Positions 32,820 through 39,472 are shown, numbered from the stretch's first letter. The stretch: DNA of 39,472 bases from Actinobacteria bacterium UBA2279 (GCA_002347365.1 DDWT01000023.1:44689-84160), one strand, 5' to 3'. Numbers and translations: made by a program. The notes: generated from the letters alone by a model not told the origin.

Positions 32820-33725
32820 TTGACCGCACTGGGTAGTGAAACTGCTCCATCGCGACTCGCCGCACCGGGTGTGCAGACCGCCGCGGATCCTGATCCGATA
32901 CCGGAGGTGCAGCAGCCTGTGCGGCAGCCGTGTTCGTTCGACGAGACCGCCGCGTACGATCACGCAGCGGCGCTTGCGGGGTTGGGCACTCGCGTGGCGG
33001 GTACCACAGCGGAACACCGCGCGTTCGACTACATCACGACACAGCTGCGCTGCTTCGGCTACAGCGTCACGATGCAGTCCTTCGTACTCCCGAACGGACG
33101 CACCTCACACAACGTGATCGCCGAGAAGACCGGCGCAGAGCCGCGATTCATCGTTCTTGGAGCGCACGTGGACACGAAGTATCCCTCGCCTGGCGCCAAC
33201 GACAATGGTTCCGGTGTCGGGACGGTTCTGGAACTCGCGAGAGCGTTGAGCATGACCGAAACGATACCATCGTTGCGGTTCGTCTTCTTCGGTGCCGAAG
33301 AGATGATAGACAGCAACCCTGCGCACCACCACTACGGTTCAACTCACTACGTGGCTACGCTCAGCGAGGCCCAAAAGGCCGCGATCTCGGGCATGGTGTC
33401 GGTCGACATGGTGGGATACGGTACGGACTACCACGCACGCACCATGCTTCTGGGACCGCAGAGCATGTCGACGCTCGCCATGACCGCGGCCGCCCGGGAG
33501 GGGATCGAGATCACCTTCCTGAAAGACACCGGCGTCTACGGGTGGAGCGATCATGAGCCGTTCGAGCGCAGCGGCATTCCCGCAGTGTGGCTTGAGTGGC
33601 GCGAAGACCCGCTCTATCACACGAGGGGAGACAAGGCCGTGCATCTGAACAAAGGTAGCATCAAGACCACGGGCGACCATCTGGCGGGCCTCATTGTTGG
33701 TATGACACCGGCGGAGATGCCATAG
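32820..33725 (+). CDS. M28-family zinc aminopeptidase
   Basis: A 301-residue M28 peptidase. Metal-binding motifs are LGAHVDTKYPSPGANDNGSG (His, Asp bridging) and VFFGAEEM (catalytic Glu), followed by SVDMVGYG and SDHEPFERSGIPAVWLEW, and a late histidine in YHTRGD. A TTG start at 32820 is preferred because it follows GGAGGTGAG, a near-perfect site; the open frame extends back to TTG 32715 through arginine-rich residues without a hydrophobic segment. The protein therefore has no obvious signal peptide, though most M28 aminopeptidases are secreted. The N-terminal about 35 residues are low-complexity Pro/Ala/Gln. The gap 32563-32819 before it shows no gene. Confidence 0.88.
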   Translation: MTALGSETAPSRLAAPGVQTAADPDPIPEVQQPVRQPCSFDETAAYDHAAALAGLGTRVAGTTAEHRAFDYITTQLRCFGYSVTMQSFVLPNGRTSHNVIAEKTGAEPRFIVLGAHVDTKYPSPGANDNGSGVGTVLELARALSMTETIPSLRFVFFGAEEMIDSNPAHHHYGSTHYVATLSEAQKAAISGMVSVDMVGYGTDYHARTMLLGPQSMSTLAMTAAAREGIEITFLKDTGVYGWSDHEPFERSGIPAVWLEWREDPLYHTRGDKAVHLNKGSIKTTGDHLAGLIVGMTPAEMP

Positions 33726-33772
33726 CGCCAGCACGCCATGCGCTTCTTTACCCACTGGGAACCACGAGGGTA

Positions 33773-33778
33773 TATACT
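33773..33778 (+). promoter_or_regulatory. -10 element of the tmRNA gene
   Basis: TATACT lies about 50 bases before mature tmRNA. The -35 is unclear: TTACCC at 33748 is 19 bases away. The leader then holds two hairpins, CCCGCAT/ATGCGGG and GACGTT-GAC-AACGTC, to be removed during maturation. Confidence 0.55.
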
Positions 33779-33825
33779 GATGCACCCGCATGGATGCGGG
33801 GACGGACGTTGACAACGTCGATTCC

Positions 33826-34173
33826 GGGGGCGACTGGATTCGACACGATAGGTCTGAGGGAAGAAGCAGGCCGAGGTCTCCTCACCTCGTTAAACAGGGG
33901 TACCGACGCTTAAACGTCGACAATAATTACGCCCTCGCTGCTTAATAAGTAGCGACGTCGCCTGGTGAGAGTCCCCGTCACCAGTCCCGACGTCACTCAG
34001 GGGACTACCGGGATCGCTGATGATGGTGTGCGATCAGGGAATGTGACCCATCTAGGGACGGGTACGCCGGTCACGGCGCGTCACCCCGACCGAAACCCAA
34101 GCGGTGACTGAGCCTGGAGATGCTTCCTAGGGGTCTATTGTGGACCGGAGTTCGATTCTCCGCGCCTCCACCA
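33826..34173 (+). ncRNA. ssrA: Transfer-messenger RNA
   Basis: A standard one-piece tmRNA of about 348 nt. The 5' end GGGGGCGACTGGATTCGAC and the 3' end GGAGTTCGATTCTCC-CGCCTCC-ACCA form the tRNA-like half; acceptor arms GGGGGCG and CGCCTCC pair, and CCA is encoded. The tag frame is GAC AAT AAT TAC GCC CTC GCT GCT TAA TAA, giving the terminal DNNYALAA degron; the preceding in-frame codon is GTC at 33916-33918. The region before it, TTAAAC, fits the usual UA-rich resume signal. It rescues stalled ribosomes with SmpB (gene at 32092). A terminator follows ten bases after the CCA end. Confidence 0.96.
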
Positions 34174-34182
34174 ACAGTGATG

Positions 34183-34218
34183 AGGTCCGTCGGCGATTCG
34201 CCGGCGGACCTTCTTGTG
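34183..34218 (+). terminator. Terminator of ssrA (shared with convergent rescue gene)
   Basis: AGGTCCGTCGGCG 34183-34195 pairs with CGCCGGCGGACCT 34199-34211 around three bases, followed by TCTTGTGT. Confidence 0.88.
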
Positions 34219-34578
34219 TCATTCCTCGTCTGTCGATACTCGCTTGCGAAGACTCTTCTTTCGTGCCGCAACGCGTTTGGAGTCCACCATCGCACGCTTC
34301 ACCGCCCGCGACTTGCGTGTCGGGATGCGCTGCGGGTCGACGTGCTGCGCATCGGCTATGCGTTCGCGCAGGCGAGCGAGACATGTCTTCTTGTTGAGGT
34401 ACTGGCTGCGTTCGCGTCGGCACGTGACGACGATGCCGGTGGGGCGATGTCGGAGGCGCACAGCGCTGTCTGTCGTGTTGACCCCTTGTCCGCCCGGACC
34501 CGTGCCACGGAAGACCTGCACATCGCATTCGGCGAGCAGTGCTCTATCACTCTCAGGTATGACGTAGTCACCATCCAT
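34219..34578 (-). CDS. arfB: ArfB/YaeJ-like peptidyl-tRNA hydrolase (GGQ rescue factor)
   Basis: A 119-residue protein made of only the catalytic domain of a class I release factor. The GGQ loop reads FRGTGPGGQGVNTTDSAVRL, followed by HRPTGIVVTCRRERSQYLNK. It has no codon-reading domain. The C-terminal tail is strongly basic (RKSRAVKRAMVDSKRVAARK), as in ArfB/ICT1, where it enters the empty mRNA channel of a non-stop ribosome. It thus probably frees stalled ribosomes without tmRNA. It converges on ssrA and shares the terminator between them. The ATG on the minus strand has AAGGG very close upstream, an unusually short spacing. ArfB and trans-translation being neighbours suggests a common rescue module. 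Confidence 0.85.
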   Translation of the reverse strand: MDGDYVIPESDRALLAECDVQVFRGTGPGGQGVNTTDSAVRLRHRPTGIVVTCRRERSQYLNKKTCLARLRERIADAQHVDPQRIPTRKSRAVKRAMVDSKRVAARKKSLRKRVSTDEE

Positions 34579-34619
34579 GCCCTTATGATACGCCGTAACC
34601 CTCCCGTCATCGCATGCTG

Positions 34620-34628
34620 TGCGATACT
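34620..34628 (+). promoter_or_regulatory. Extended -10 of a probably leaderless gene
   Basis: TGCGATACT (TGn + GATACT) ends six bases before the ATG at 34635, so transcription would begin at or next to the start codon; no Shine-Dalgarno is present. Confidence 0.5.
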
Positions 34629-34634
34629 GTCCGC

Positions 34635-35006
34635 ATGACTGACAAGAACACCCGCTGGGGTTTCGACCGCGAGGACTGGAGCGCGGCGAAACGCCAGGTG
34701 AAAGACATCCTGATCGAGCACGCTCGTCGCCGTGAGACGACGACGTATTCCGATCTGTGCGCCGATATCACCGTGATCCACCTGCGGCCGTACTCGTGGG
34801 CGCTCATGGCGATGCTCGGAGAGGTGTGCAGCGAAGAGGACGCCGAGCGTGGGACTATGCTGGCATCGCTGGTCACGAAGAAGGGCGGCGACGGGTTGCC
34901 GGGTGCCGGGTACTTCCGGCATGCGGAGCGTCTTGGCCGAGACATCAGCGACCCCAGGGCGTTTTGGGAGTCTGAGATCGAGAAGATATTCACCGTTTGG
35001 TCGTAG
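34635..35006 (+). CDS. Conserved hypothetical protein
   Basis: A 123-residue soluble protein I do not recognise by function. It contains TTTYSDLCADITVIHL, SWALMAMLGEVCSEEDAERG, TMLASLVTKKGGDGLPGAGY and FRHAERLGRDI. This pattern of a short winged-helix-like start and a glycine-rich GLPGAGYF turn is one I recall from uncharacterised actinobacterial proteins. ATG 34635 is chosen because an extended -10 ends just six bases before it and no ribosome-binding site exists, which predicts a leaderless mRNA; ATG 34614 is an upstream alternative. The ArfB-like gene is divergent. The next gene follows closely with its own AGGGAGG site. Confidence 0.7.
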   Translation: MTDKNTRWGFDREDWSAAKRQVKDILIEHARRRETTTYSDLCADITVIHLRPYSWALMAMLGEVCSEEDAERGTMLASLVTKKGGDGLPGAGYFRHAERLGRDISDPRAFWESEIEKIFTVWS

Positions 35007-35015
35007 GGAGGCCGA

Positions 35016-35480
35016 GTGAAGGAACTGCTTCTGCAGCTTCCACCGTATCTGAAGTATGTCGCGCTCACCTGGGTCCCGTGGATCGAGTTACGCGCGGCTG
35101 TTCCGCTTGCAGTACAGCAGGGGGAGCAGCTCTACTTACCACTCATCCTGGTTGCGAATCTCGCGATCTTCTGGCCCGGATCGCTCTTCCTCGACCTGGT
35201 GTATCACCGGATACCGGAGGGTTCGTGGCTCCACCGGAAGCTCGAGGGCATCCGGGCCAAGGCGCATCCGTTGGTGGAGAAGTACGGCTTCTTGGGACTC
35301 GCGCTGTTCGTAGCAGTGCCGCTGCCGGGTACCGGAGCCTATTCCGGTACGGCGGCCGCGTGGCTACTCGGCATGGATCGTAAGAAGGCGTTCTTTGCTG
35401 TCTCACTGGGCGTTTGTCTGGCGTTCGTCGTTGTGTGGGCGCTCGCCGAGGGTATCCTCGCGGGAGTCAATCTGCTCTAG
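35016..35480 (+). CDS. Small multidrug export-type (SMEDT) membrane protein
   Basis: A 154-residue membrane protein with about four helices, of the small-multidrug-export/DedA-related family. Features are WVPWIELRAAVPLAVQQG, LVANLAIFWPGSLFLDLVYH, KYGFLGLALFVAVPLPGTGAYSGT and the closing hydrophobic segment AFFAVSLGVCLAFVVVWAL. The PLPGTGAYSG turn between helices is the characteristic re-entrant signature. Family naming is historical and the transported compound is unknown. GTG 35016 has AGGGAGG upstream, nine bases after the preceding stop. Confidence 0.82.
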   Translation: MKELLLQLPPYLKYVALTWVPWIELRAAVPLAVQQGEQLYLPLILVANLAIFWPGSLFLDLVYHRIPEGSWLHRKLEGIRAKAHPLVEKYGFLGLALFVAVPLPGTGAYSGTAAAWLLGMDRKKAFFAVSLGVCLAFVVVWALAEGILAGVNLL

Positions 35481-35493
35481 CCTGTCGACGGCT

Positions 35494-35501
35494 GCTACAC
35501 T
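35494..35501 (+). promoter_or_regulatory. Extended -10 of a probably leaderless gene
   Basis: TGCTACACT ends six bases before the ATG at 35508, identical in sequence to the element at 3479 and in spacing to the one at 34620. Confidence 0.55.
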
Positions 35502-35507
35502 TGCCGC

Positions 35508-36347
35508 ATGACCCACGACGCACTCGAGTTCACGCGAACATCCCCTGCCTTCGGGCTGACGTTTGTCCCTGCGGAGGCTCTCGATCCGCTATCGCGTCAT
35601 GACGTGCAGCCTGCTGAGGCCATCGCAGAGGCGAGCCGGGAACTGGAGGCGGATTTCGCTTTCGTGTCGTGCTGTCAGCCGTGGTCGGCCGACGCGGTCG
35701 AGTCGCTTCTCAACCTCGGAGTCGCGCCGTTCTGGGCGGTGGATGGCCCGTTGTGGCCAGTCATCGAGGAGTATGGCATCACTGCGGGACTTCGGGCGAC
35801 GCTGACCCACTCAGATGACGTTGCGCGTCGCATCGACGAGCGTATGGACGCCATTGCCGAGCAGATCCGAAAGGGCATAGGCCTGGGCGCGCGTGCCATC
35901 GTGATCGCGGAGGACCTGGCCGGGTTCCAGGGTCCGCTCGTTGCGCCGGACTTCGCTATCGACGTGCTGTTGCCAAAACTCAAACGTCTCGTGGAGATCG
36001 CGACGACATCGGATGTTCCGTGTGTGCTGCATTCGGATGGAGACATTCGCTTGCTGCTGGCTGCGATATCGCGGGCAGGATTCAGCGGCGTCCACGCGGG
36101 CGGGGGATTGGACTTCGACGGGTTCGAGCGGCTGTTCGTCGCCGCTCGCAAGGTCGGGCTGGTAGTCATTGGTGGTCTGCAGACGACGGAGCTCGGTCAG
36201 GGGTTTCCACGAGCAGCAACGCTTGGCAGTCGAGCGGGAGCTCTTGCGAAGCTCGGTGGGCTGCTTCTGGCGGATGACGGCGGAGTGACCGAACCGCTTC
36301 AGATCACGACGATGGTCGCCGCCCTGATGGCAGCACGGGACGCCTAG
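35508..36347 (+). CDS. URO-D-like (uroporphyrinogen decarboxylase superfamily) protein
   Basis: A 279-residue TIM-barrel protein of the URO-D/MtaA-type methyltransferase superfamily. Recognisable parts are RAIVIAEDLAGFQGPLVAPDF, FAIDVLLPKLKRLVEIA, VPCVLHSDGDIRLLLAAISR and FSGVHAGGGLDF. True HemE proteins are about 340-360 residues and start with distinct motifs that are missing here. A heme role is therefore not assured, and a corrinoid-methyltransferase-like or other function is possible. The ATG follows an extended -10 at six bases, so the mRNA is probably leaderless. Next to it, on a separate promoter, lies the multiheme cytochrome gene. Confidence 0.75.
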   Translation: MTHDALEFTRTSPAFGLTFVPAEALDPLSRHDVQPAEAIAEASRELEADFAFVSCCQPWSADAVESLLNLGVAPFWAVDGPLWPVIEEYGITAGLRATLTHSDDVARRIDERMDAIAEQIRKGIGLGARAIVIAEDLAGFQGPLVAPDFAIDVLLPKLKRLVEIATTSDVPCVLHSDGDIRLLLAAISRAGFSGVHAGGGLDFDGFERLFVAARKVGLVVIGGLQTTELGQGFPRAATLGSRAGALAKLGGLLLADDGGVTEPLQITTMVAALMAARDA

Positions 36348-36354
36348 GCACTCC

Positions 36355-36383
36355 TTTGTGCGAGGCTCCGTAACATGCATAAT
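36355..36383 (+). promoter_or_regulatory. Promoter of the multiheme cytochrome gene
   Basis: TTTGTG 36355-36360 and CATAAT 36378-36383 with a 17-base spacer. Confidence 0.55.
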
Positions 36384-36455
36384 GTGAACAAGCCTGTGGC
36401 AAGGTGACACTGGCTGTAGCAAGACCGCAGGACGACCAGCCACAAGGGAGCGGAT

Positions 36456-37559
36456 ATGCGTCCATCGCTTCGGTTCTTCCTCTTTGCCGTGACTGTGCTG
36501 TGTGTCGGTCTGTCACTGCCGGAGTTCGCGCTAGGGTTTGCCGAGACTCCCTATACCGGACGTTCCGAGTACGGCGACACCTGCTGGAACACGAACTGCC
36601 ATGCCGTGCCGAACAACGATGGCACCGGGCCTCACGGCAACTACTCAGCTACGTCCCAGGTGTGCGGTCTGTGCCACTCGGTACACGAGGCGTCGGCCGA
36701 TGGGATCGTGCTTCTTCCGCGTCAGACGATCACCTCGATGTGTTTCATGTGCCATGACGGCACCGGGTCGCCTGGCGTGGGCGTCTACGGCTCCATCATC
36801 GGGCGCGGCGGCGTCGTCATGGCGGAGCACTCGGTGAACACGACCAACGTCGTTCCGGGCGGCGATCCCGGAGGCGGGGATGGCACCATGGCGTTCTCCG
36901 AAGGTGGCGTGCTTGGGTGCGGGGACTGCCACAGCGTGCACGGCAGTGATACCGTCGCTCGATTCGCGGGTGAGCGTGCCCGAAACTCTGTCAAGGACAC
37001 GTTCCGCAACCTGGAGTTGCGAAGCACACGCCTACTCAAGAGGAGACCGGGCGACACGGCGGCGCCCGTTGATGAGTACGGCTCGGACTGGTGTCTGGCA
37101 TGTCATCAGGGTCGCGCTTCCGGGACGGCCGCGGTTCACAATCACCCGGTGGAGTCTTCGTTCACGGAGTCCGCTCCCTACGTGTATGACCGGGTGCCCC
37201 GAATGTACTCGGAGACGGCGACGTCCCAGCAGGTGGTGGGTTCGATGGGCCGTATAGCCATGGATCCGGCGACGGGTCTCACTCGTGTTCGGCACAACCG
37301 TGCGTTCGTCATGCCCTGGCCGCGCACGCCTCTGCAGGACGGGCGCTACCCTATCTGCATGCAGTGCCATGAGGATGCCCGGAGTGTTGGCGAGGTGGGG
37401 GCTATCGCAACGGCCACTGTCACGATGGTTGACGGCCGTGCGGCGACAGACAACCCGCAATTCCAGAACTTCCCCCACGAGTCGACCAACATCCGCTTCC
37501 TGGTCGAGACCGACGATGACCTGTGTCTGAACTGCCATCCTGTTCCGCAGTTGCCGTGA
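36456..37559 (+). CDS. Secreted multiheme cytochrome c
   Basis: A 367-residue exported cytochrome. A signal peptide (RFFLFAVTVLCVGLSLPEF...ALG) is followed by six CXXCH heme-binding sites: CGLCH, CFMCH, CGDCH, CLACH, CMQCH and CLNCH. A CX4CH at residues 43-49 (CWNTNCH) may hold a seventh heme. GLCHSVHEA and DCHSVHG are typical of doubled-CXXCH cytochromes. Additional histidines (AEHSVNTTN, NHPVES, FPHEST) could be distal ligands. No membrane anchor, sortase motif or C-terminal helix is visible, so the protein is released or bound to the wall by partners. It is probably part of a respiratory or extracellular electron path. The ATG follows GGGAGCGG. The next gene begins in its stop codon. Confidence 0.93.
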   Translation: MRPSLRFFLFAVTVLCVGLSLPEFALGFAETPYTGRSEYGDTCWNTNCHAVPNNDGTGPHGNYSATSQVCGLCHSVHEASADGIVLLPRQTITSMCFMCHDGTGSPGVGVYGSIIGRGGVVMAEHSVNTTNVVPGGDPGGGDGTMAFSEGGVLGCGDCHSVHGSDTVARFAGERARNSVKDTFRNLELRSTRLLKRRPGDTAAPVDEYGSDWCLACHQGRASGTAAVHNHPVESSFTESAPYVYDRVPRMYSETATSQQVVGSMGRIAMDPATGLTRVRHNRAFVMPWPRTPLQDGRYPICMQCHEDARSVGEVGAIATATVTMVDGRAATDNPQFQNFPHESTNIRFLVETDDDLCLNCHPVPQLP

Positions 37560-38041
37560 CGACCCACCGCATGCGTCGCCAAGACCGTCAGGTCTCCGAT
37601 CCTGTCCAGGTCGACTCCATCATCGTCAGAGGTCGCTTCTGCACGTTCGCCCTCGTCGACGGGGAGGCACCGTACGTGTGCACCCTCAGCTACGGCTACG
37701 ACGCTTGCGGTCGGCGCCTCTACTCCCACGTGGCACACGAGGGTCGCAAGCTCGACGTCATACGGCGTCAGCCAGTCGCATGCGGGACGATCATCATCGA
37801 CCATGGCTACACACAGGGGGAGTGCGAACACCCCTACGAGTCGGTCGTGATGGAAGGCGTCTTCCGTATCGTTGAAGAGATCGACGAGAAGCAGCATGCG
37901 CTCCAGGTGCTCATTGCGCAGTTGGAAGACGACCCCGGAGCCTACTGGGAGAGTCGCGGTCTGGATGAGAGCCGTCATGTCGAGCGTTTCACGGCGCTGT
38001 GCTTTGAGATCTCCTCGGTGAGCGCGAAGCAAGGCAAGTAG
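37556..38041 (+). CDS. PNPOx-like flavin-binding protein (NimA-type)
   Basis: A 161-residue protein of the split-barrel FMN-binding superfamily, in the group of 5-nitroimidazole-reductase-like (NimA) proteins. The segment VRGRFCTFALVDGEAPYVCTLSYGY, followed by LYSHVAHEGRKLDVIRRQPV and ESVVMEGVFRIVEE, matches the usual FMN-contact strands (the HGRKLD pattern). GTG at 37556 overlaps the cytochrome stop (GTGA), implying coupled translation; ATG 37571 is an alternative. It may be a flavin-dependent oxidoreductase; pairing with the cytochrome is suggestive, but a shared role is unproven. Confidence 0.8.
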   Translation: MTTHRMRRQDRQVSDPVQVDSIIVRGRFCTFALVDGEAPYVCTLSYGYDACGRRLYSHVAHEGRKLDVIRRQPVACGTIIIDHGYTQGECEHPYESVVMEGVFRIVEEIDEKQHALQVLIAQLEDDPGAYWESRGLDESRHVERFTALCFEISSVSAKQGK

Positions 38042-38050
38042 AACGCAAGA

Positions 38051-38074
38051 GAGGCGCCGGTTGCCCGACGCCTC
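38051..38074. terminator. Bidirectional hairpin between convergent genes
   Basis: GAGGCGCCGG 38051-38060 pairs with CCGACGCCTC 38065-38074 with one mismatch, between the stops of the flavin protein and the Fe-S oxidoreductase. Confidence 0.65.
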
Positions 38075-38102
38075 CCTGTCATTCGCGAGTAAGCCGCGTC
38101 GG

Positions 38103-39386
38103 CTACTCGGAAGCACTCTCGTTTCCGGGTAGTGGCATGGCGGCGACCACCAGGTCGATGACCTGCCATATCTCGAGTCCGAGCTCGTGGATCTCGTTGA
38201 GCTCCTCGATCTGCAGCCGACAGTTCTCGCACGGGCATGCCAGCACGCTGGCGCCGCTTGCTTTGAGCTGCTCGACCTTCTTGATGCCCGAAGCCAGACG
38301 GGTCTTCTTGAACTCCTCCATAGCGACGATTCCGCCGCCACCACCGCAGCACCACTGTTTCTCACGGTTGGGAGCGAGGTCGACGAAGTCGTCGGTCACC
38401 GCTTTCACGATGTCGCGGGGCTGCTCGAAGAGGCCGCCGTTGCGACCGATCTGACATGGGTCGTGGTAGGTCACTTTGCCCTCGATACGGCCCTTGTCCA
38501 CCGTGATGCGGCCAGCCTTGATGTACTCGTCCACCTTCTCGAGGATGTGGCTCACTTTGAAGGGCATGGGTTCTTTGGACCACGCCTCGTAGAAGTACTC
38601 GGCAACGCGGTACGCATGACCGCACTCCGGTACGACGATCTCCTTGACGCCAAGCCGTACGGCTTCATCGATATAGCGCTTCGTGATCAGACGGGCCTTC
38701 TCGGCATCGCCATAGAAGAAGCCGTAGTTGGCGGCTTCGAACATGGAGATGGTCCAGCTTTCGCCGGCCTCCTCGAAGATGACCGCGGCGGGCCGGATCG
38801 AATGTGCGCCTGCAAGCGCCACATAGAGGATGTCGGCGCCCTGTTTGTTGACCGGTACCTCGGCTTGGGGGTTCCCGGTGATCTGACGCACCTCTTCCTG
38901 GATGTCCTCGAAGCCGCTGATCATGACATCGTGGAACATCTCAGCATTGTCGCCCTTGAAGATGGCGGCGTCGGCGAGCTGGCCAAGCATCTCGTTGCCC
39001 ATGCCCGCAGCGATCAGTATGGCCTTGGCCACCGACAGGATCCACGCGGTGTCGATCGAGAACGGGCAGTAGTACATGCAGCGGCGGCAACCGGTGCACG
39101 CGTACGCCGAGTCGTAGAGCTCCTCGAGCAGGTTCTCGTCGGGGTCGCGGGCCTCATACAGCGCCGGCACGAACTCCCCGGCCTTGGTGAAGTACTTCTT
39201 GTAGATCTGACGGATGAGCTCCGCGCGGCGAGCGGGGAGGTACTTGAAGTCACCCGTGCCCACGTACTGGTGACACGCGTCTTTACAGATCGCGCAGCGT
39301 GCGCAGATATCCATGTACTGCTTGAGCTGGCGGTTCATCTTCTTGTCTATGACCCCGGTGAGGGTCGTGAGCTGCTGAGAGTCCAT
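38103..39386 (-). CDS. HdrD/DsrK-like iron-sulfur oxidoreductase (two [4Fe-4S] + CCG domains)
   Basis: A 427-residue cytoplasmic electron-transfer subunit. Two [4Fe-4S] motifs lie in the N-terminal part: Cys28, 31, 34, 38 (CARCAICKDAC) and Cys97, 100, 103, 107 (CTGCRRCMYYCP). Two CCG-type segments follow: PECGHAYRVAEYF with HDPCQIGRNGG, and WCCGGGGG with CPCENCRLQIEEL, which in HdrB/HdrD-like proteins bind a non-cubane cluster at a disulfide or related substrate site. The best parallels are DsrK, HmeD and TmcB-type subunits of sulfur or quinone-coupled membrane complexes. The gene directly upstream on the minus strand encodes the C-terminus of a membrane cytochrome-like subunit with a two-base gap, which supports a DsrMK-like pair. 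Confidence 0.9.
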   Translation of the reverse strand: MDSQQLTTLTGVIDKKMNRQLKQYMDICARCAICKDACHQYVGTGDFKYLPARRAELIRQIYKKYFTKAGEFVPALYEARDPDENLLEELYDSAYACTGCRRCMYYCPFSIDTAWILSVAKAILIAAGMGNEMLGQLADAAIFKGDNAEMFHDVMISGFEDIQEEVRQITGNPQAEVPVNKQGADILYVALAGAHSIRPAAVIFEEAGESWTISMFEAANYGFFYGDAEKARLITKRYIDEAVRLGVKEIVVPECGHAYRVAEYFYEAWSKEPMPFKVSHILEKVDEYIKAGRITVDKGRIEGKVTYHDPCQIGRNGGLFEQPRDIVKAVTDDFVDLAPNREKQWCCGGGGGIVAMEEFKKTRLASGIKKVEQLKASGASVLACPCENCRLQIEELNEIHELGLEIWQVIDLVVAAMPLPGNESASE

Positions 39387-39388
39387 GG

Positions 39389-39472
39389 CTACTCACTCCT
39401 CACAAGGTTGGCCGAGAAGGAACCGATCGTGTGCACGAGCTTGCTGAACGGGAAGTAGATGAACAGCAGGTC
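39389..39472 (-). CDS. Membrane cytochrome b-like subunit, C-terminal end only
   Basis: The last 27 codons of a gene beginning beyond the window, ending TAG two bases before the Fe-S subunit's ATG (minus strand). The tail LLFIYFPFSKLVHTIGSFSA resembles the end of NarI/DsrM/HdrE-type di-heme subunits, which normally precede a DsrK/HdrD-type partner. The identification rests on this short tail and the context. Confidence 0.6.
   Translation of the reverse strand, partial: DLLFIYFPFSKLVHTIGSFSANLVRSE

Noticed and set aside
38187..39458. Plus-strand 423-codon open frame opposite the Fe-S oxidoreductase
   Set aside because: The minus strand encodes an unmistakable two-cluster CCG protein; the plus reading is a GC-rich shadow without domains.

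Overview
The window is a GC-rich, densely coded bacterial chromosome segment. It is partial at both ends: the ahcY 3' end on the left and the last codons of a membrane cytochrome-like subunit on the right. Gene content suggests an anaerobic actinobacterium, plausibly a Coriobacteriia/OPB41-type lineage. The hints are split transketolase, an RF2 without the programmed frameshift, a secreted multiheme cytochrome c, a DsrK/HdrD-like iron-sulfur protein, actinobacterial-type BTAD and DUF5317-like proteins, and extended -10 promoters with some apparently leaderless genes. This placement is inference. I see no transposase, phage, CRISPR or tRNA/rRNA gene.

Layout: (1) 1-3452: ahcY end, mtnA, an AEC-type permease and comF. 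(2) 3479-7859: a highly folded RNA region right after comF, then amino-acid ABC transport genes: an orphan binding lipoprotein, a terminator, a promoter, a second binding protein whose two halves are in swapped (circularly permuted) order, a permease carrying an FHA-like domain in its external loop, and the ATPase. (3) 7900-8445: hpf/raiA. (4) 8552-16077: an accessory block with a conserved hypothetical, a 24-residue hydrophobic peptide, an HD-GYP membrane phosphodiesterase, its degenerate paralogue, a DUF5317-like membrane protein and a 1098-residue ATPase-TPR-BTAD regulator. (5) 16078-23879: a folded intergenic region, secA, prfB, a PHP phosphoesterase, a YitT-family protein and two-gene transketolase. 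(6) 24021-26787: ftsE-ftsX-ctpA. (7) 26799-34578: a small unknown gene, rnr, an M42 peptidase, an orphan histidine kinase, smpB, an M28 peptidase, tmRNA (ssrA) and an ArfB-like rescue hydrolase, so four trans-translation or ribosome-rescue genes lie within about 7 kb. (8) 34635-39472: a conserved hypothetical, a small-multidrug-export-type membrane protein, a URO-D-like protein, the multiheme cytochrome c, a flavin-reductase/PNPOx-like protein and, on the minus strand, the HdrD/DsrK-like oxidoreductase with its membrane partner.

The comF-hpf-secA-prfB order is a widespread backbone. Here it is interrupted twice, by the ABC transporter and by the HD-GYP/BTAD block. The items most worth following are the permuted binding protein paired with the FHA-bearing permease, the folded RNA next to comF (a raiA-RNA candidate), the HD-GYP/pseudo-HD-GYP/BTAD block with its micro-peptide, and the unusual RF2 codon-recognition tripeptide (SPT) in a segment where most genes stop with TAG.
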